This document shows, piece after piece, positions 1 through 8,939 of a stretch of DNA of 64,000 nt. Positions within the stretch are counted from its first letter, which is position 1. Each line of letters opens with the position of its first letter. Position numbers and translations under genes: made by a program. Under the pieces are notes generated by a model. It was not told the DNA's origin, searched no databases, and saw only the letters and a list, made by a program, of their open reading frames with translations. The DNA lies in assembly GCF_019457885.1 (NCBI RefSeq), contig NZ_JAHZST010000001.1, positions 372,001 through 436,000 of the forward strand, read 5' to 3'. This stretch comes from Shewanella nanhaiensis. Its GTDB lineage: Bacteria > Pseudomonadota > Gammaproteobacteria > Enterobacterales > Shewanellaceae.

Positions 1-576
1 ACCGATTATCCAGAGGAGTATATTGACGCTCTTAGCGTGATAAAAGAGGTGATTGACAGTGATCTTCGCCACCTCTACAAAGAGGATCAGCTGTTAAAAA
101 TGAGTTATACCGATCCCCTGACTCAAATCTATAACCGCCGCGGCTTAATTGACCTACTTCAAAGTACTCAAGACTTAGCACGTAGGCTAAAGCGTCAACT
201 CATCTTAATCTATTTCGACCTCGACAAGTTTAAAACTGCCAATGACAAATATGGCCATGATATGGGAGATAAACTGCTTAACCTTTTTGCCATGAACCTT
301 AAGAAAAATAGCCGCAGCTGCGATCTCGTTGCGCGCTGGGGAGGCGATGAGTTTATTGTCATCATACATGCCGAGGACACCCAATCTATCAACATCTATA
401 TTGACCGAATGAATCAACACCTTGCCGATCAAACTTACCTGCCGGAGATCCACTTCTCCTATGGTTACGCTGTGATAAAACCAGATAGCAGCTCAACACT
501 GGCACAACTGCTCTCAACCGCAGATGAGAATATGTATCGCAATAAACAGTTAAAGAGAACAGATCATAAAAAATGA
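1..576 (+). CDS. Diguanylate cyclase GGDEF domain protein, 5'-truncated by the window edge
   Basis: The frame is open from base 1 (TDYPEEYIDALSVIKEV...), so the GTG at 37 is probably internal and only the C-terminal part of the gene is visible. It carries a GGDEF domain: the DPLTQIYNRRG entry motif, the DLDKFK metal-binding strand and an intact WGGDEF active site (bases 337-354). An RSCD inhibitory-site motif (RxxD) lies five residues before GGDEF, so the enzyme should make cyclic di-GMP from two GTP and be product-inhibited. No EAL domain follows. The N-terminal sensor region is outside the window, so the input signal is unknown. The adjacent surface genes make a role in attachment plausible, but that is inference. 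Confidence 0.93.
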   Translation, partial: TDYPEEYIDALSVIKEVIDSDLRHLYKEDQLLKMSYTDPLTQIYNRRGLIDLLQSTQDLARRLKRQLILIYFDLDKFKTANDKYGHDMGDKLLNLFAMNLKKNSRSCDLVARWGGDEFIVIIHAEDTQSINIYIDRMNQHLADQTYLPEIHFSYGYAVIKPDSSSTLAQLLSTADENMYRNKQLKRTDHKK

Positions 577-645
577 CCTTGTTTCACACTATCTCCCTAG
601 CGTATTATCGCCATAATATGAGCGATAAATCACTGTTATAAAACG

Positions 646-1710
646 ATGAAGCCGACCCTTCTTGTATGCTTTCCCCTTCTTCTCTCTCCTCTTACCTGCC
701 ATGCAGTCCAACTTAGCGACTATGATGCCGATGTTGCAGCCCTGCTACTTGAGTATCAAGGAGATGGTGATGTTGCTGCGTTACTTAGGGAGTATCAGGG
801 AACGACTGCAGGCTCAGCCACGGCAAGGCCATCAGTGCTCACCATCAAGGAGGAGGGGGACGCCAGCACCTATGTGGATTTTGAGCGTGGCATCATCTTA
901 ATAGAAACCCCAGACAAAGCTCAGCTGAAAGAAGCTATCGTGCAGGTTCTACTTACTCAAGTAGACCCTAAGCTTATCGACGCAAAAACCGCTCAAGACT
1001 TTGGTTTAATCAATAAGGGAAAGAAGCCTTTTTTCTGGGGACAAATACGCGATCATCAAGGAGAAGCAATTGAGTACTCCTGGCGTGCAGAGCGCTTCGC
1101 GGATTATCTAATCAAGCATAAGATCAGCCAAGACAGCCGTGTCAGAGTTGCCATACATATGGTAGCCGAACATACCGAAATAGCAGGAGGGAAGTATATT
1201 CACTACGCTCAAGCCGCAAGCCAGCGTTATGGAGTGCCAACCGAACTCATCATGGCGATTATGGAAACGGAAAGCTCGTTCAACCCTATGGCCAGATCCC
1301 GATCCAACGCCTTAGGCTTAATGCAGGTCAAAGCCAATACCGCGGGGCGTGACTACTTCTCTTTAATTAAGGGCTACAAACACACCCCCTCCTCTGCATA
1401 CCTCTATGATCCACAAAAAAATATCGATCTCGGCACTGGTTATCTACAGATATTATCAAAACGCTATTTAGCCGGTATTAATCATCCTAAGAAGCTGGAG
1501 TATGCCATGATTTCAAGCTACAACGGTGGCAGCGGCAACCTATGGAAAAGTTTAGATCCTCGGGCAAATCGCACTAAAGCGATAGCCCGTATCAATAAAA
1601 TGAGTGTTAGCGAGTTTTATTGGTTTCTCACTAACAGGCATATCAGGGGAGAGACGCGCAACTACCTAAAAAAGGTCAGCAGTAAACAAAAGAGATATGC
1701 TCACCTGTAA
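646..1710 (+). CDS. MltC-like lytic murein transglycosylase
   Basis: A 354-residue exported protein. Residues 1-20 form a signal peptide ending CHA; the cysteine context is not a good lipobox, so unlike classical MltC it may be soluble in the periplasm. The central part resembles the MltC N-terminal domain. The C-terminal SLT domain (about residues 185-320) has the MAIMETESSFNP motif with the predicted catalytic glutamate at E209, then GLMQV and the YNGG motif. The family cleaves the MurNAc-GlcNAc bond of peptidoglycan with 1,6-anhydro product formation. A short duplication (VAALL-EYQGDGD / VAALLREYQG) sits just after the signal peptide. It starts about 70 bases after the GGDEF gene and converges on the OmpA-family gene. 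No strong ribosome binding site is visible. Confidence 0.88.
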   Translation: MKPTLLVCFPLLLSPLTCHAVQLSDYDADVAALLLEYQGDGDVAALLREYQGTTAGSATARPSVLTIKEEGDASTYVDFERGIILIETPDKAQLKEAIVQVLLTQVDPKLIDAKTAQDFGLINKGKKPFFWGQIRDHQGEAIEYSWRAERFADYLIKHKISQDSRVRVAIHMVAEHTEIAGGKYIHYAQAASQRYGVPTELIMAIMETESSFNPMARSRSNALGLMQVKANTAGRDYFSLIKGYKHTPSSAYLYDPQKNIDLGTGYLQILSKRYLAGINHPKKLEYAMISSYNGGSGNLWKSLDPRANRTKAIARINKMSVSEFYWFLTNRHIRGETRNYLKKVSSKQKRYAHL

Positions 1711-1729
1711 TAACAATTAGTATAAATAT

Positions 1730-2710
1730 CTACTGCTCAATGCAGATCTCAACTCGTCGGTTCTGTTTTCTCCCTGCTAAGGTGTTATTTGATGCGATAG
1801 GATCCGCTTCCCCTCGCCAATTAAGTGCTATGCTCTCAGCCGCCAGCCCTAAAGAGATAAGGTATCTCTTGACTGACTCAGCTCGCCTCTTAGATAACAT
1901 CAGGTTATAGGATTTTGTACCGACATTATCGGTGTAAGCGGTAACCGTGACCGGCCCATGCTTGTTAACTTCATTGAGCTGCAGCACAAACTCATACAGA
2001 CTTTGAGTATGATTGAGTCTATCACTGTCGAAACCAAATAGGGTTTCAGCCTCAATTGATATCCGCTTTTTCTCGGCTAGGTGCAGAGGCTTTATCACCT
2101 CTCCTCCCTCAACTTGAGCAGTCTTAATAGGCGCTGGTTTGTATGGCTCAGCTCTGCTGACACCAAACCTATAGGTCATCCCTAGAGTAAACTCATAAAG
2201 ATCGTCATTGGCAGCTGGCGTATCTTGGATCCAACGATAGCCTGTATCTAATTCCCAGTTTGGCGACAGCCGATACCTTACCCCAAGGCCGCTACTAAGC
2301 CGTAACTCATCATCGACCCAAGCAGTACCTAGCTTAAAATACAGTGATGCTTCATCAGACAGGTGATAGCCTGTCGAAAGATATGTGGCCATTGAGAACA
2401 GCTCATCAGAGTTATCAGACAGCTCTGACTGGTAGCGGCCTAAATAACTCATATCGGCTTCAAGTGCGAGGTGATCATTAAGGTTATAACCAAAAACGAT
2501 ACCCGTAGTGGTATTGACCGGATTATCCTCTTGTTTACTGGCCTGATTGCCTTCTCCATTTAGGTCAAGTAACGCACCACCAAACTTTGCCCCTAAATAA
2601 AAGTCACCATCATCATAATAGCCTTTGGCAGATAATGGAGACGAAAAAATGCACAGCATCATAGCGCAGCTTGTTGTTAAGCCTGTTAATTTTTTCATTT
2701 GTTGCTTCAC
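1730..2710 (-). CDS. OmpA-family outer-membrane protein at the end of the pilus operon
   Basis: 326 residues: a signal peptide ending LSAKG, an N-terminal OmpA-like beta-barrel (about residues 30-185, with FYLGAKFGG, DLNGEGNQ and YRFGVSRAEPY) and a C-terminal OmpA peptidoglycan-binding domain (about 215-326, with FGFDSDRL, TAYTDNVGTKSYN, LSKRRAESVKRYL and GRKQNRRVE). It should anchor the outer membrane to peptidoglycan. Its start overlaps the stop of the adhesin gene by four bases (2707-2710), so it is translationally coupled to the pilus genes. An OmpA-type protein as the last gene of a CS1-like pilus operon is not part of the classical CFA/I gene set; it may brace the usher or the pilus base, which is inference. 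Confidence 0.92.
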   Translation of the reverse strand: MKQQMKKLTGLTTSCAMMLCIFSSPLSAKGYYDDGDFYLGAKFGGALLDLNGEGNQASKQEDNPVNTTTGIVFGYNLNDHLALEADMSYLGRYQSELSDNSDELFSMATYLSTGYHLSDEASLYFKLGTAWVDDELRLSSGLGVRYRLSPNWELDTGYRWIQDTPAANDDLYEFTLGMTYRFGVSRAEPYKPAPIKTAQVEGGEVIKPLHLAEKKRISIEAETLFGFDSDRLNHTQSLYEFVLQLNEVNKHGPVTVTAYTDNVGTKSYNLMLSKRRAESVKRYLISLGLAAESIALNWRGEADPIASNNTLAGRKQNRRVEICIEQ

Positions 2711-3744
2711 AGCAGTACCTCAAACATCACAGTAAAATGGTCGTTATAACGCTTATCTTCAACATCGTTGACCGACACATCTTTAAAGCCCACCTTGAGC
2801 ATGAATGGGATCATGGTGCTGTTAGGTGCCTCTATCTGCCCCTTTCCCTCATTCACTACGCTGCCATCGATAACCAACTCAGGTGCAGAGCTGCATCCTT
2901 GACAGCTGATGTTATAAGGAATGTAGGTTGAGCCCCCCCTATCGGGTTTCAATGTATAGTCGTTGGCATCTTTGTTAATCAGTTTAAATTTAAGACCATT
3001 TTGAAAAGAGCCCAGTGCCGAGATCTTAAAGCCTGTTGTGCCGCTGACTGTGTGTTTATAGGTATCATATTCAGGTGTGATATGGCCGTTACCCAACACA
3101 TTGATACGCTTGATAGTACTTGGGCTATAGTTGATCTGTATCGAAAAGGTCATCGGAATATTACGGTAGGTTTTTACCGTTTCCGATGTTTCTGCAAAGA
3201 AGCCATAACTAAATACTGCTGTTACAGTCCCAGAATAGATCCCCTTGGGTTTACCATTAAGCGCCGCTATCAGCCGTGTTTTATCCAGTTCAAATGAAGG
3301 CTGATATTTATTAAATGGTGGGCTTGCCTCCTGATAATGAATACTGCTATTTGCGATACAAAAATCGCCCTGCCCCCCACTTCGAACTAAGATAAACTGG
3401 CCTAAGTCGGTTCGACTACAGGTTGGATAAGTATCTGAGTAGGGAGATTTCTCGTAACCTTTGAGCGGGTGATAACGTACCCCAGTCAGCTTTAGCGGTA
3501 CTGAGACCGTATCACTGCCGCTGCTTAACTGAATTTGAAACTGGCTAGGCGTAGTGTAAGTACCGGGCACCCACCTCTTGGTTTCAGGCAAACGCATAGG
3601 CTTAAACCAGTAGTTTGGCACAACAGCGTCACCGGCAACATCACGCGCGTTATACCAAGTTAACTCTTCACCCACCAGCTTGCCGCTCATGGTAAAAGCA
3701 TGGGCATTGAGGCTCAATAAGCAGAGTAATAATAGATAACGCAT
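2707..3744 (-). CDS. CS1/CFA-type pilus tip adhesin (CooD/CfaE-like)
   Basis: 345 residues with a signal peptide (MRYLLLLCLLSLNAHA) and two-domain architecture, the length expected of CooD/CfaE tip subunits (about 360). The last strand (YNDHFTVMFEVLL) looks like the terminal beta strand of a fimbrial subunit. Cysteine pairs (TCSRTD..GDFC and CQGC) may form disulfides in the binding domain. It lies directly after the chaperone gene, with one base between them, and before the OmpA-family gene. The assignment rests on operon position, length and fold features; sequence similarity to known adhesins is weak by eye, so the receptor cannot be guessed. A minor pilin is the alternative. Confidence 0.72.
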   Translation of the reverse strand: MRYLLLLCLLSLNAHAFTMSGKLVGEELTWYNARDVAGDAVVPNYWFKPMRLPETKRWVPGTYTTPSQFQIQLSSGSDTVSVPLKLTGVRYHPLKGYEKSPYSDTYPTCSRTDLGQFILVRSGGQGDFCIANSSIHYQEASPPFNKYQPSFELDKTRLIAALNGKPKGIYSGTVTAVFSYGFFAETSETVKTYRNIPMTFSIQINYSPSTIKRINVLGNGHITPEYDTYKHTVSGTTGFKISALGSFQNGLKFKLINKDANDYTLKPDRGGSTYIPYNISCQGCSSAPELVIDGSVVNEGKGQIEAPNSTMIPFMLKVGFKDVSVNDVEDKRYNDHFTVMFEVLL

Positions 3745-3745
3745 C

Positions 3746-4465
3746 TTATTTTCCTCGTCTTAAGGTGATCGCTTCCTTGAAAGATTCATCATGATTTAAC
3801 ACCACTACCTCAAGCTCGCTACGCTGTAGGTCATTAGGCACATGAATATCACGAGTGCGCCCAGCAAGAATGGTAAAGTTGGCTTTGCATAGCGCCTTAT
3901 CTTGCGCTTGTGTCGACTCTCGGCACTGATCAATTACGATATCAATCATGGTGTTGCCGCTATTCTTGGCCGTAATTGTCTCGCCTTGATACTCAAGTAA
4001 GTACTCAACCTGACTCTGTTTAGCTGGCACGATGTAATAGGGAGAGAAGCCAAATAGCATATTAATTTTTGACTGCTCTTTACCTTCAGTGCTGTAGGAA
4101 ACAGGTTGGATATTGATCTGATAGACCTGATCTCGATCGGTTACGCACTTATCACCACAGATACTTTCTACCTGGATCTCCTTCACCATATTTGGCTCAA
4201 TAACCAACTTTGATGGCTTAGTTGCTATCCCCCAAGCGTCTAAGTTTGCTCTGGTGTAGGGGGTTTTAATGATCTCATTATCGACAATCTCAACTTTAGA
4301 GACTGATGTTTTCAAGAAGTAGGTGATCTCGTCAGTATTATCTAAGGTAAACACCCCAGCTTTACTGTCAGCATTGGTTAACATTAAGCTGCTTATCGCC
4401 ATAGATTGCGCATCAAATACCGATAACGACAGACAAATAAACAAGATACTTTTTAATGTATTCAT
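3746..4465 (-). CDS. Periplasmic pilus chaperone (CooB/CfaA-like)
   Basis: 239 residues, matching CfaA/CooB (about 238). A signal peptide (MNTLKSILFICLSLSVFDAQS) precedes two Ig-like domains. DQVYQINIQPVSY is the equivalent of the G1/F1 region and GFSPYYIVPAKQ resembles the conserved GxxxxVxP segment of pilus chaperones. It should bind pilin subunits in the periplasm by donor-strand complementation and deliver them to the usher. It lies three bases after the usher gene and one base before the adhesin gene. Two cysteines (ICGDKC) near the middle may form a disulfide. Confidence 0.8.
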   Translation of the reverse strand: MNTLKSILFICLSLSVFDAQSMAISSLMLTNADSKAGVFTLDNTDEITYFLKTSVSKVEIVDNEIIKTPYTRANLDAWGIATKPSKLVIEPNMVKEIQVESICGDKCVTDRDQVYQINIQPVSYSTEGKEQSKINMLFGFSPYYIVPAKQSQVEYLLEYQGETITAKNSGNTMIDIVIDQCRESTQAQDKALCKANFTILAGRTRDIHVPNDLQRSELEVVVLNHDESFKEAITLRRGK

Positions 4466-4468
4466 AAT

Positions 4469-7396
4469 TTAATTCCAGTTATTGGCGAAGTTGTCTTGCT
4501 TCATCAGACGCTTCGCATAAAGACTTAATTCGTTGAGTAGCCTTGCTTGCTGAGCCGTTAAAACTGACTCATTGGTGGCATAGACATAACGACGTTGGCC
4601 CACCGTTCTGGTGATAACAGACAAGCCCACGCCTTTGAGTTGACGTCCGGTTTTCATCGACTCTGCATCATTGGTAAACACACCGACAAAGTAATACTCA
4701 TTGCCATCAATCACGACAGGAGCTAGCTGGTTGTCACTGGCGAAGGTAAAGGCATCCTCGCTATCTAACCCAGGTAAACAGTAGTTATTACCTGTGTTAA
4801 CTATGTAGGTTGAGTCTCTGTCTAACGTCGGTGTCACGCAGGTTTGGTTTTGCGAAACCAGTTGATAGTCAGAGCCTGCAATCACAGAGATTTTAAACAC
4901 GCCCTCTTCAACCTTCTCCACATCGACACAGCCTTCGCCACTACACTCCACCTGCGAGATGGCCTTGTTATTCACATCATCAAATGAGGAGATAAAGGTT
5001 TTTATCTTGACCAGATCAATATCCAGTGCAATCACAGTGCCTGGTAAGCTATAGCCAGCCGCTTCATGGGATTGCTCACTGATATAGTTAGAGGAGTCCG
5101 TATCGAGGCGAACGTTAAACGCCTTAAACTTATCTACTGGGATAACTGTGTCTTCTCTATCTATATTTTCGTTATAGCTTAAGGTGTTCTCGTTATAAAC
5201 AGACAGCAGGCCTCTGTGGCTATCTTCACCACCTTGATTGTCTGCATCCACAATGATGTACGCATCACTCTTTTGCGATGTAAAATAGAGCTCACCCTTT
5301 GCCGATAACACTTGGGTACTGTTCAGGCTGGTGCTCACGGAGCTTGTGCCATCTGAGCTGATATAGGCATAGGTATCAGCCATAATATGCTCGCCGTTAT
5401 AGCTGATATTGCTTGAGAGATCTGAGCTCATATTCCTGTCTATATCCGTACCGTTATAGGTGATCCCAAGTTCATTATTCATCGATAATGTATCGCCAAA
5501 TTGCACATCATGGGCGACACTGTTTCTGAACTCATCAACCCCTTGCTCACTCACCGAAACAGATGAACTTGCACTCCAAGAGCCTGATAAAGGGACGCTC
5601 CATAGGATCCCCGCATACCAATCATCGTTAAGACCAAAGCTCTCGCCACCTTGGAAGGTTGCCGAGAAATTAATCGTAGAGTCTGCAATAAAGCTGTGCG
5701 AGTAACCGGCACTGACTGACCAGTAGTTACTCTGATCAACAAATTGTGCAGGCGCATTGTCTACATCGACCTTGTTGTTCACATACAGCAGATAACCTTG
5801 ACCTCCCAAGATATTGGAGGAAAGATTGACATTGAGGCGCTCATAACCGCTATTAGATAACATGTAGTTATCAAGACCATAGTCGCTATCAGCAGAGTCA
5901 AATCTTTCATAGCCAACGCCAATATTGTAAAAGTTAGCATCGGCGGAAAAAAACTGGCTGCCATTAGAGAACGAGGCGTACTTTAGCTGAGCGGTAGACG
6001 CATCATTAATCGACTGCTTATAACCCACTTCAGCTAAAGTCGTGTCTGAATTAGACAGCACGCGGCCACCGAGCATAATGCTGTCAGTAATCTGATAACT
6101 GGCCTTACCTTCAACAAAGTTATTACTGTCTAATTGCAAATTTCTGGCTTCACGGTACCGCTCAAAAACATGTTCATAAGGCAGAGCATCTTTGCCACTA
6201 TTGATGAAACCATCACCAAGAGCCTCCATATCAACACGGTAACCTAACTTCTCTTGAAGTAACTTCAAACTGGCATTCTGATCATCAAGCGCATCGCCCA
6301 TATCTTCATAGCGATCATTTAGCACGCCAGCTGAAAAGCTGTAGTCATACTCACCTTTATTGAGTGAAAATGCGCTGTTGTTAACGATCTGCTGGCGCTC
6401 TCTTAAGATCTCTCGTCCAGCTGACACCACCACTATGGTTGCGGCGTAGGAGCCATAGGGAAGTTCGCGAAACGCAATACTCTGCTGGCCAGCATCCACG
6501 TTCTGGCTATAGATAAGGTGACCATCACGGTAGACCTCAATGCGCCCTTTATTAGGCAGTATGTAAAAAAGGCGCCTGTTATTTTGCTTGCCACCGTCGA
6601 TCAAATTTTTCGATGACGAGTAGTTGATCACATCCTGAGAGTAACCACCAGAGAGATCCATAAATGCGGTGCTGTTCTGCTCATAGCCATATTTAAAGTG
6701 GCCAATTTGAAAGCGATGATAACCACTCTCTATATCGTAAGAGAGCTGCTCAACTTCAAATTTATCACTTGCGGTATCGGCATAGATGCTCGATTTGATC
6801 GCGCCATATTTTAGCCCTACTAAGGTTTCATCTCTGGCGATCATTGATGAGCCGCCATCACTAAAATAGTGATAGTTAAGGTTAATACTGTTGATTGCCC
6901 CATATTGAGTATTGGTTGCATCATGAAACGTTTTTAGTCGTTTATGGCTATCAATCAGCCCCACATTGACAAACAAGGTCAGATGTTTCTGCTCAAAATC
7001 ATAGGTAAATGCATAACGCTCCGGCATCAAGCTGCACTCAGACACCTTGCCCTGACATAAAGAAGAGGTCGAAATACGCTTCATGGCTGTCAGGATCTCA
7101 ACGATAGAGGCTTTATTGATCTCATAGCGCGTAAGGTATTGCTCTACACGGCCAATACTGGCTGCGTTAAGTGAAGCCGAGGTTGGGGTCGAATTCAGCT
7201 CAACTGACACTTGCTCATTTGCGCTAGCAAGCTCAAAAGTGAACCGCTCTGTGGTGCCTGCATACATGTCAGCAAACTCGGCTGGGATCTCAATCCCTTC
7301 ACTTTTTACCGATGCATTTGCAGGCAGTGAAAGTTGAGGATTAAGGGTTGAAGCGAGACAAAATAGAATGGATAAGGTAAGTCTGTTATATCTCAT
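4469..7396 (-). CDS. Outer-membrane usher of an alternate (CS1-type) chaperone-usher pilus
   Basis: 975 residues, somewhat longer than CooC/CfaC ushers. After a signal peptide there is an N-terminal domain (about 30-170), then a long alternating beta-strand barrel and C-terminal domains. The plug segment is recognisable by the PNKGRIEVYRDGHLIYSQNV and LPYGSYAATIVVVSAGRE motifs, typical of TcfC/CooC-family ushers. The C-terminal region carries cysteine pairs (VECSGEGCVDV and NQTCVTP..NYCLPG). It forms the secretion pore that receives chaperone-subunit complexes and assembles the fibre. The start overlaps the end of the upstream subunit gene by four bases (ATGA type), showing translational coupling. 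Confidence 0.9.
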   Translation of the reverse strand: MRYNRLTLSILFCLASTLNPQLSLPANASVKSEGIEIPAEFADMYAGTTERFTFELASANEQVSVELNSTPTSASLNAASIGRVEQYLTRYEINKASIVEILTAMKRISTSSLCQGKVSECSLMPERYAFTYDFEQKHLTLFVNVGLIDSHKRLKTFHDATNTQYGAINSINLNYHYFSDGGSSMIARDETLVGLKYGAIKSSIYADTASDKFEVEQLSYDIESGYHRFQIGHFKYGYEQNSTAFMDLSGGYSQDVINYSSSKNLIDGGKQNNRRLFYILPNKGRIEVYRDGHLIYSQNVDAGQQSIAFRELPYGSYAATIVVVSAGREILRERQQIVNNSAFSLNKGEYDYSFSAGVLNDRYEDMGDALDDQNASLKLLQEKLGYRVDMEALGDGFINSGKDALPYEHVFERYREARNLQLDSNNFVEGKASYQITDSIMLGGRVLSNSDTTLAEVGYKQSINDASTAQLKYASFSNGSQFFSADANFYNIGVGYERFDSADSDYGLDNYMLSNSGYERLNVNLSSNILGGQGYLLYVNNKVDVDNAPAQFVDQSNYWSVSAGYSHSFIADSTINFSATFQGGESFGLNDDWYAGILWSVPLSGSWSASSSVSVSEQGVDEFRNSVAHDVQFGDTLSMNNELGITYNGTDIDRNMSSDLSSNISYNGEHIMADTYAYISSDGTSSVSTSLNSTQVLSAKGELYFTSQKSDAYIIVDADNQGGEDSHRGLLSVYNENTLSYNENIDREDTVIPVDKFKAFNVRLDTDSSNYISEQSHEAAGYSLPGTVIALDIDLVKIKTFISSFDDVNNKAISQVECSGEGCVDVEKVEEGVFKISVIAGSDYQLVSQNQTCVTPTLDRDSTYIVNTGNNYCLPGLDSEDAFTFASDNQLAPVVIDGNEYYFVGVFTNDAESMKTGRQLKGVGLSVITRTVGQRRYVYATNESVLTAQQARLLNELSLYAKRLMKQDNFANNWN

Positions 7397-7926
7397 ATCT
7401 CTATCTCTATACTCATCTTAATGATCCCCTTGCAGTAGTCATCACTTAAGCTCACTGGCTCAAACTTCAGCTCTACATCGAAGTTGCTGTACTTTCCAAC
7501 TCGGTCTACACCATCAAACTCCAGGTTAGTTAACCCTTCACCGACCGTTATCTCTTTGCCATCAACATAGACTGTGACTAAATCTTGGCTCTGCGTCGGT
7601 GCCCCTTTGAGGTCATAACAAACCGATTCATTCTCAACAAGATTAAGGGAATAGGCGTTAAGTGGGTCACTCTTACCTATGGTGGTTTCCAGTTGCAGCA
7701 CATCAGAGATATCATTAAATTTGTAATTGCGAGTATCGAACTCTAGCTCCCAGTTCTTTTTTACAAACTCAAATTTAATAATTTCTCTGTCATAAAATTT
7801 ATCCAGTTCGATTTGCGTATCCACACTGAACTCATGCTGTGTATCAGATGAAGAGATATCAAGAGCTGACGCACTATTGGCAGCAAGCATCAGCGCTGAA
7901 CAAAAAATAGTTTTTATGTATGTCAT
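7393..7926 (-). CDS. Small exported subunit of the pilus operon (minor pilin or assembly factor)
   Basis: 177 residues with a clear signal peptide (MTYIKTIFCSALMLAANSASA). The mature part is beta-rich with two cysteines (SVCYDLKG and DDYCKG) that could pair, and ends with a strand-like IIKMSIEIEI. I do not recognise a named family. It sits between the major pilin and the usher, where CFA/I-type operons carry pilin or chaperone genes. The short length and terminal strand fit a minor pilin better than a second chaperone. It follows a terminator-like hairpin, so it is probably made at lower levels than the major pilin. Confidence 0.62.
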   Translation of the reverse strand: MTYIKTIFCSALMLAANSASALDISSSDTQHEFSVDTQIELDKFYDREIIKFEFVKKNWELEFDTRNYKFNDISDVLQLETTIGKSDPLNAYSLNLVENESVCYDLKGAPTQSQDLVTVYVDGKEITVGEGLTNLEFDGVDRVGKYSNFDVELKFEPVSLSDDYCKGIIKMSIEIEI

Positions 7927-7953
7927 GGGATGCTCTTGATATATCTGACTGAT

Positions 7954-7977
7954 AAAAACCTAGCCCAAAGGCTAGGT
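7954..7977 (-). terminator. Terminator-like hairpin between major pilin and downstream pilus genes
   Basis: A perfect 8-bp stem (ACCTAGCC / GGCTAGGT, 7958-7977) with a 4-base loop is followed on the transcribed strand by TTTTT. Its place between the pilin stop (7994) and the next start (7926) suggests partial termination, which would give excess pilin over usher, chaperone and adhesin. Confidence 0.72.
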
Positions 7978-7993
7978 CATACGCGGGTGGATC

Positions 7994-8572
7994 TTAGATA
8001 GCTTTTGCAGAGTTGATCACTGTGTGAACTTCGATGTTTTGACCCGCAACAAGCTCGCTCATGCCAGAAGTCACCACACTCTCTTCATTCTCGGTGGTGA
8101 AAGTCACAGTACCTGTGGTTGCTGTAACAGGCACAGATTTGTCCATCTTAGTGCCTTCCATCTTAACCACAGTCGCCATACCTGTTGTATCGAGCGTACC
8201 GATCACTGTCTCTAATGAGCTCATGGTCCAGTCAGCATCAGGGATGATATCCCCGACAGCTTCAGCAACATCGCCCTGCATAAAGCCAGCAGAACAAACA
8301 CCTTCAACAGCGGCGCTGCCATCGGCACAGTTACGGTAGTGCAGCTCCAATGAGATCTGATCTGATGTGAATACACCTGTGCTGTCCTTTACATCTAAGC
8401 CTGCAGAGTCAACATAAGGTAGGCGACCAGAAGGACCGGTAATGATCACCCCTTCACCCGGTGCAACCGTTGGCACAATACCTTTCCAGTGCAAGGTTGT
8501 AGTGGCATCATCAGCAAGAGCAGAGCCAGACAGTGCGATCAGGGCGAGTGGTAATAAGATTTTTGCATTCAT
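7994..8572 (-). CDS. Major pilin of the CS1-type pilus
   Basis: The start is placed at 8572 because MNAKILLPLALIALSGSALA is a clean signal peptide and AGGATC precedes it by about ten bases; a longer frame to 8623 would put 17 unlikely residues in front. The mature protein (about 172 residues) begins DDATTTLHWKG, with a hydrophobic/threonine-rich N-terminal strand like CS1-type pilins (TLHWKGIVPTVAPGE). It is rich in Thr, Val and Ala with two cysteines (RNCADG and GVCSAG). It is the first gene of the pilus operon and is followed by a terminator-like hairpin, as expected for a structural subunit needed in many copies. Confidence 0.82.
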   Translation of the reverse strand: MNAKILLPLALIALSGSALADDATTTLHWKGIVPTVAPGEGVIITGPSGRLPYVDSAGLDVKDSTGVFTSDQISLELHYRNCADGSAAVEGVCSAGFMQGDVAEAVGDIIPDADWTMSSLETVIGTLDTTGMATVVKMEGTKMDKSVPVTATTGTVTFTTENEESVVTSGMSELVAGQNIEVHTVINSAKAI

Positions 8573-8748
8573 AAAATAGATCCTGTTATAAGTTCGATTT
8601 ACATACCGTGCATTGCGAGGCAACTTTTCATGTCACACGCCTTGCTAGTTGCATGTATGTTTGATAGGTCAGTTTTCAGGAAACATATTAGCGCTAGGAG
8701 ATATTACCAACAGGTCAAAACTGAAATTTTAAAATCAAAAATGCCTAG

Positions 8749-8769
8749 TTAGTATGATTTACATACTAA
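8749..8769. promoter_or_regulatory. Inverted repeat upstream of the pilus operon, candidate operator
   Basis: TTAGTATG and CATACTAA form a perfect 8-bp inverted repeat with a 5-base spacer. The segment GATTTACATAC (8756-8766) recurs exactly at 8596-8606, close to the pilin start. The 8573-8866 interval has no gene, so these repeats are candidate regulator sites for the pilus promoter. No convincing -35/-10 pair was found. Confidence 0.45.
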
Positions 8770-8866
8770 AAAGATGGTTTTTATGATCTAAAAACTACAA
8801 TTAGAGCAATAAAAGAGCAGAGTGGACGAAGGGCTCATACCTTCAGGTATAGGAATATTTGCGATA

Positions 8867-8903
8867 AAAAAGGCAGTGTTTCATTACAAAACACTGCCTT
8901 TTT
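8867..8903 (-). terminator. Strong terminator after the large lipoprotein gene
   Basis: A 14-bp perfect stem (AAAAAGGCAGTGTT with AACACTGCCTTTTT) with a 9-base loop. Because both ends carry A/T runs it can work in both directions; its main job is to end leftward transcription from the lipoprotein gene that stops at 8940. Confidence 0.88.
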
Positions 8904-8939
8904 CGGTTTAACATTAAAAAATACTAATCTGAAGCATAA

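Noticed and set aside
8573..8623. Longer major pilin start at 8623
   Set aside because: The 17 extra residues are basic and would block the signal peptide; the start at 8572 has its own ribosome site.
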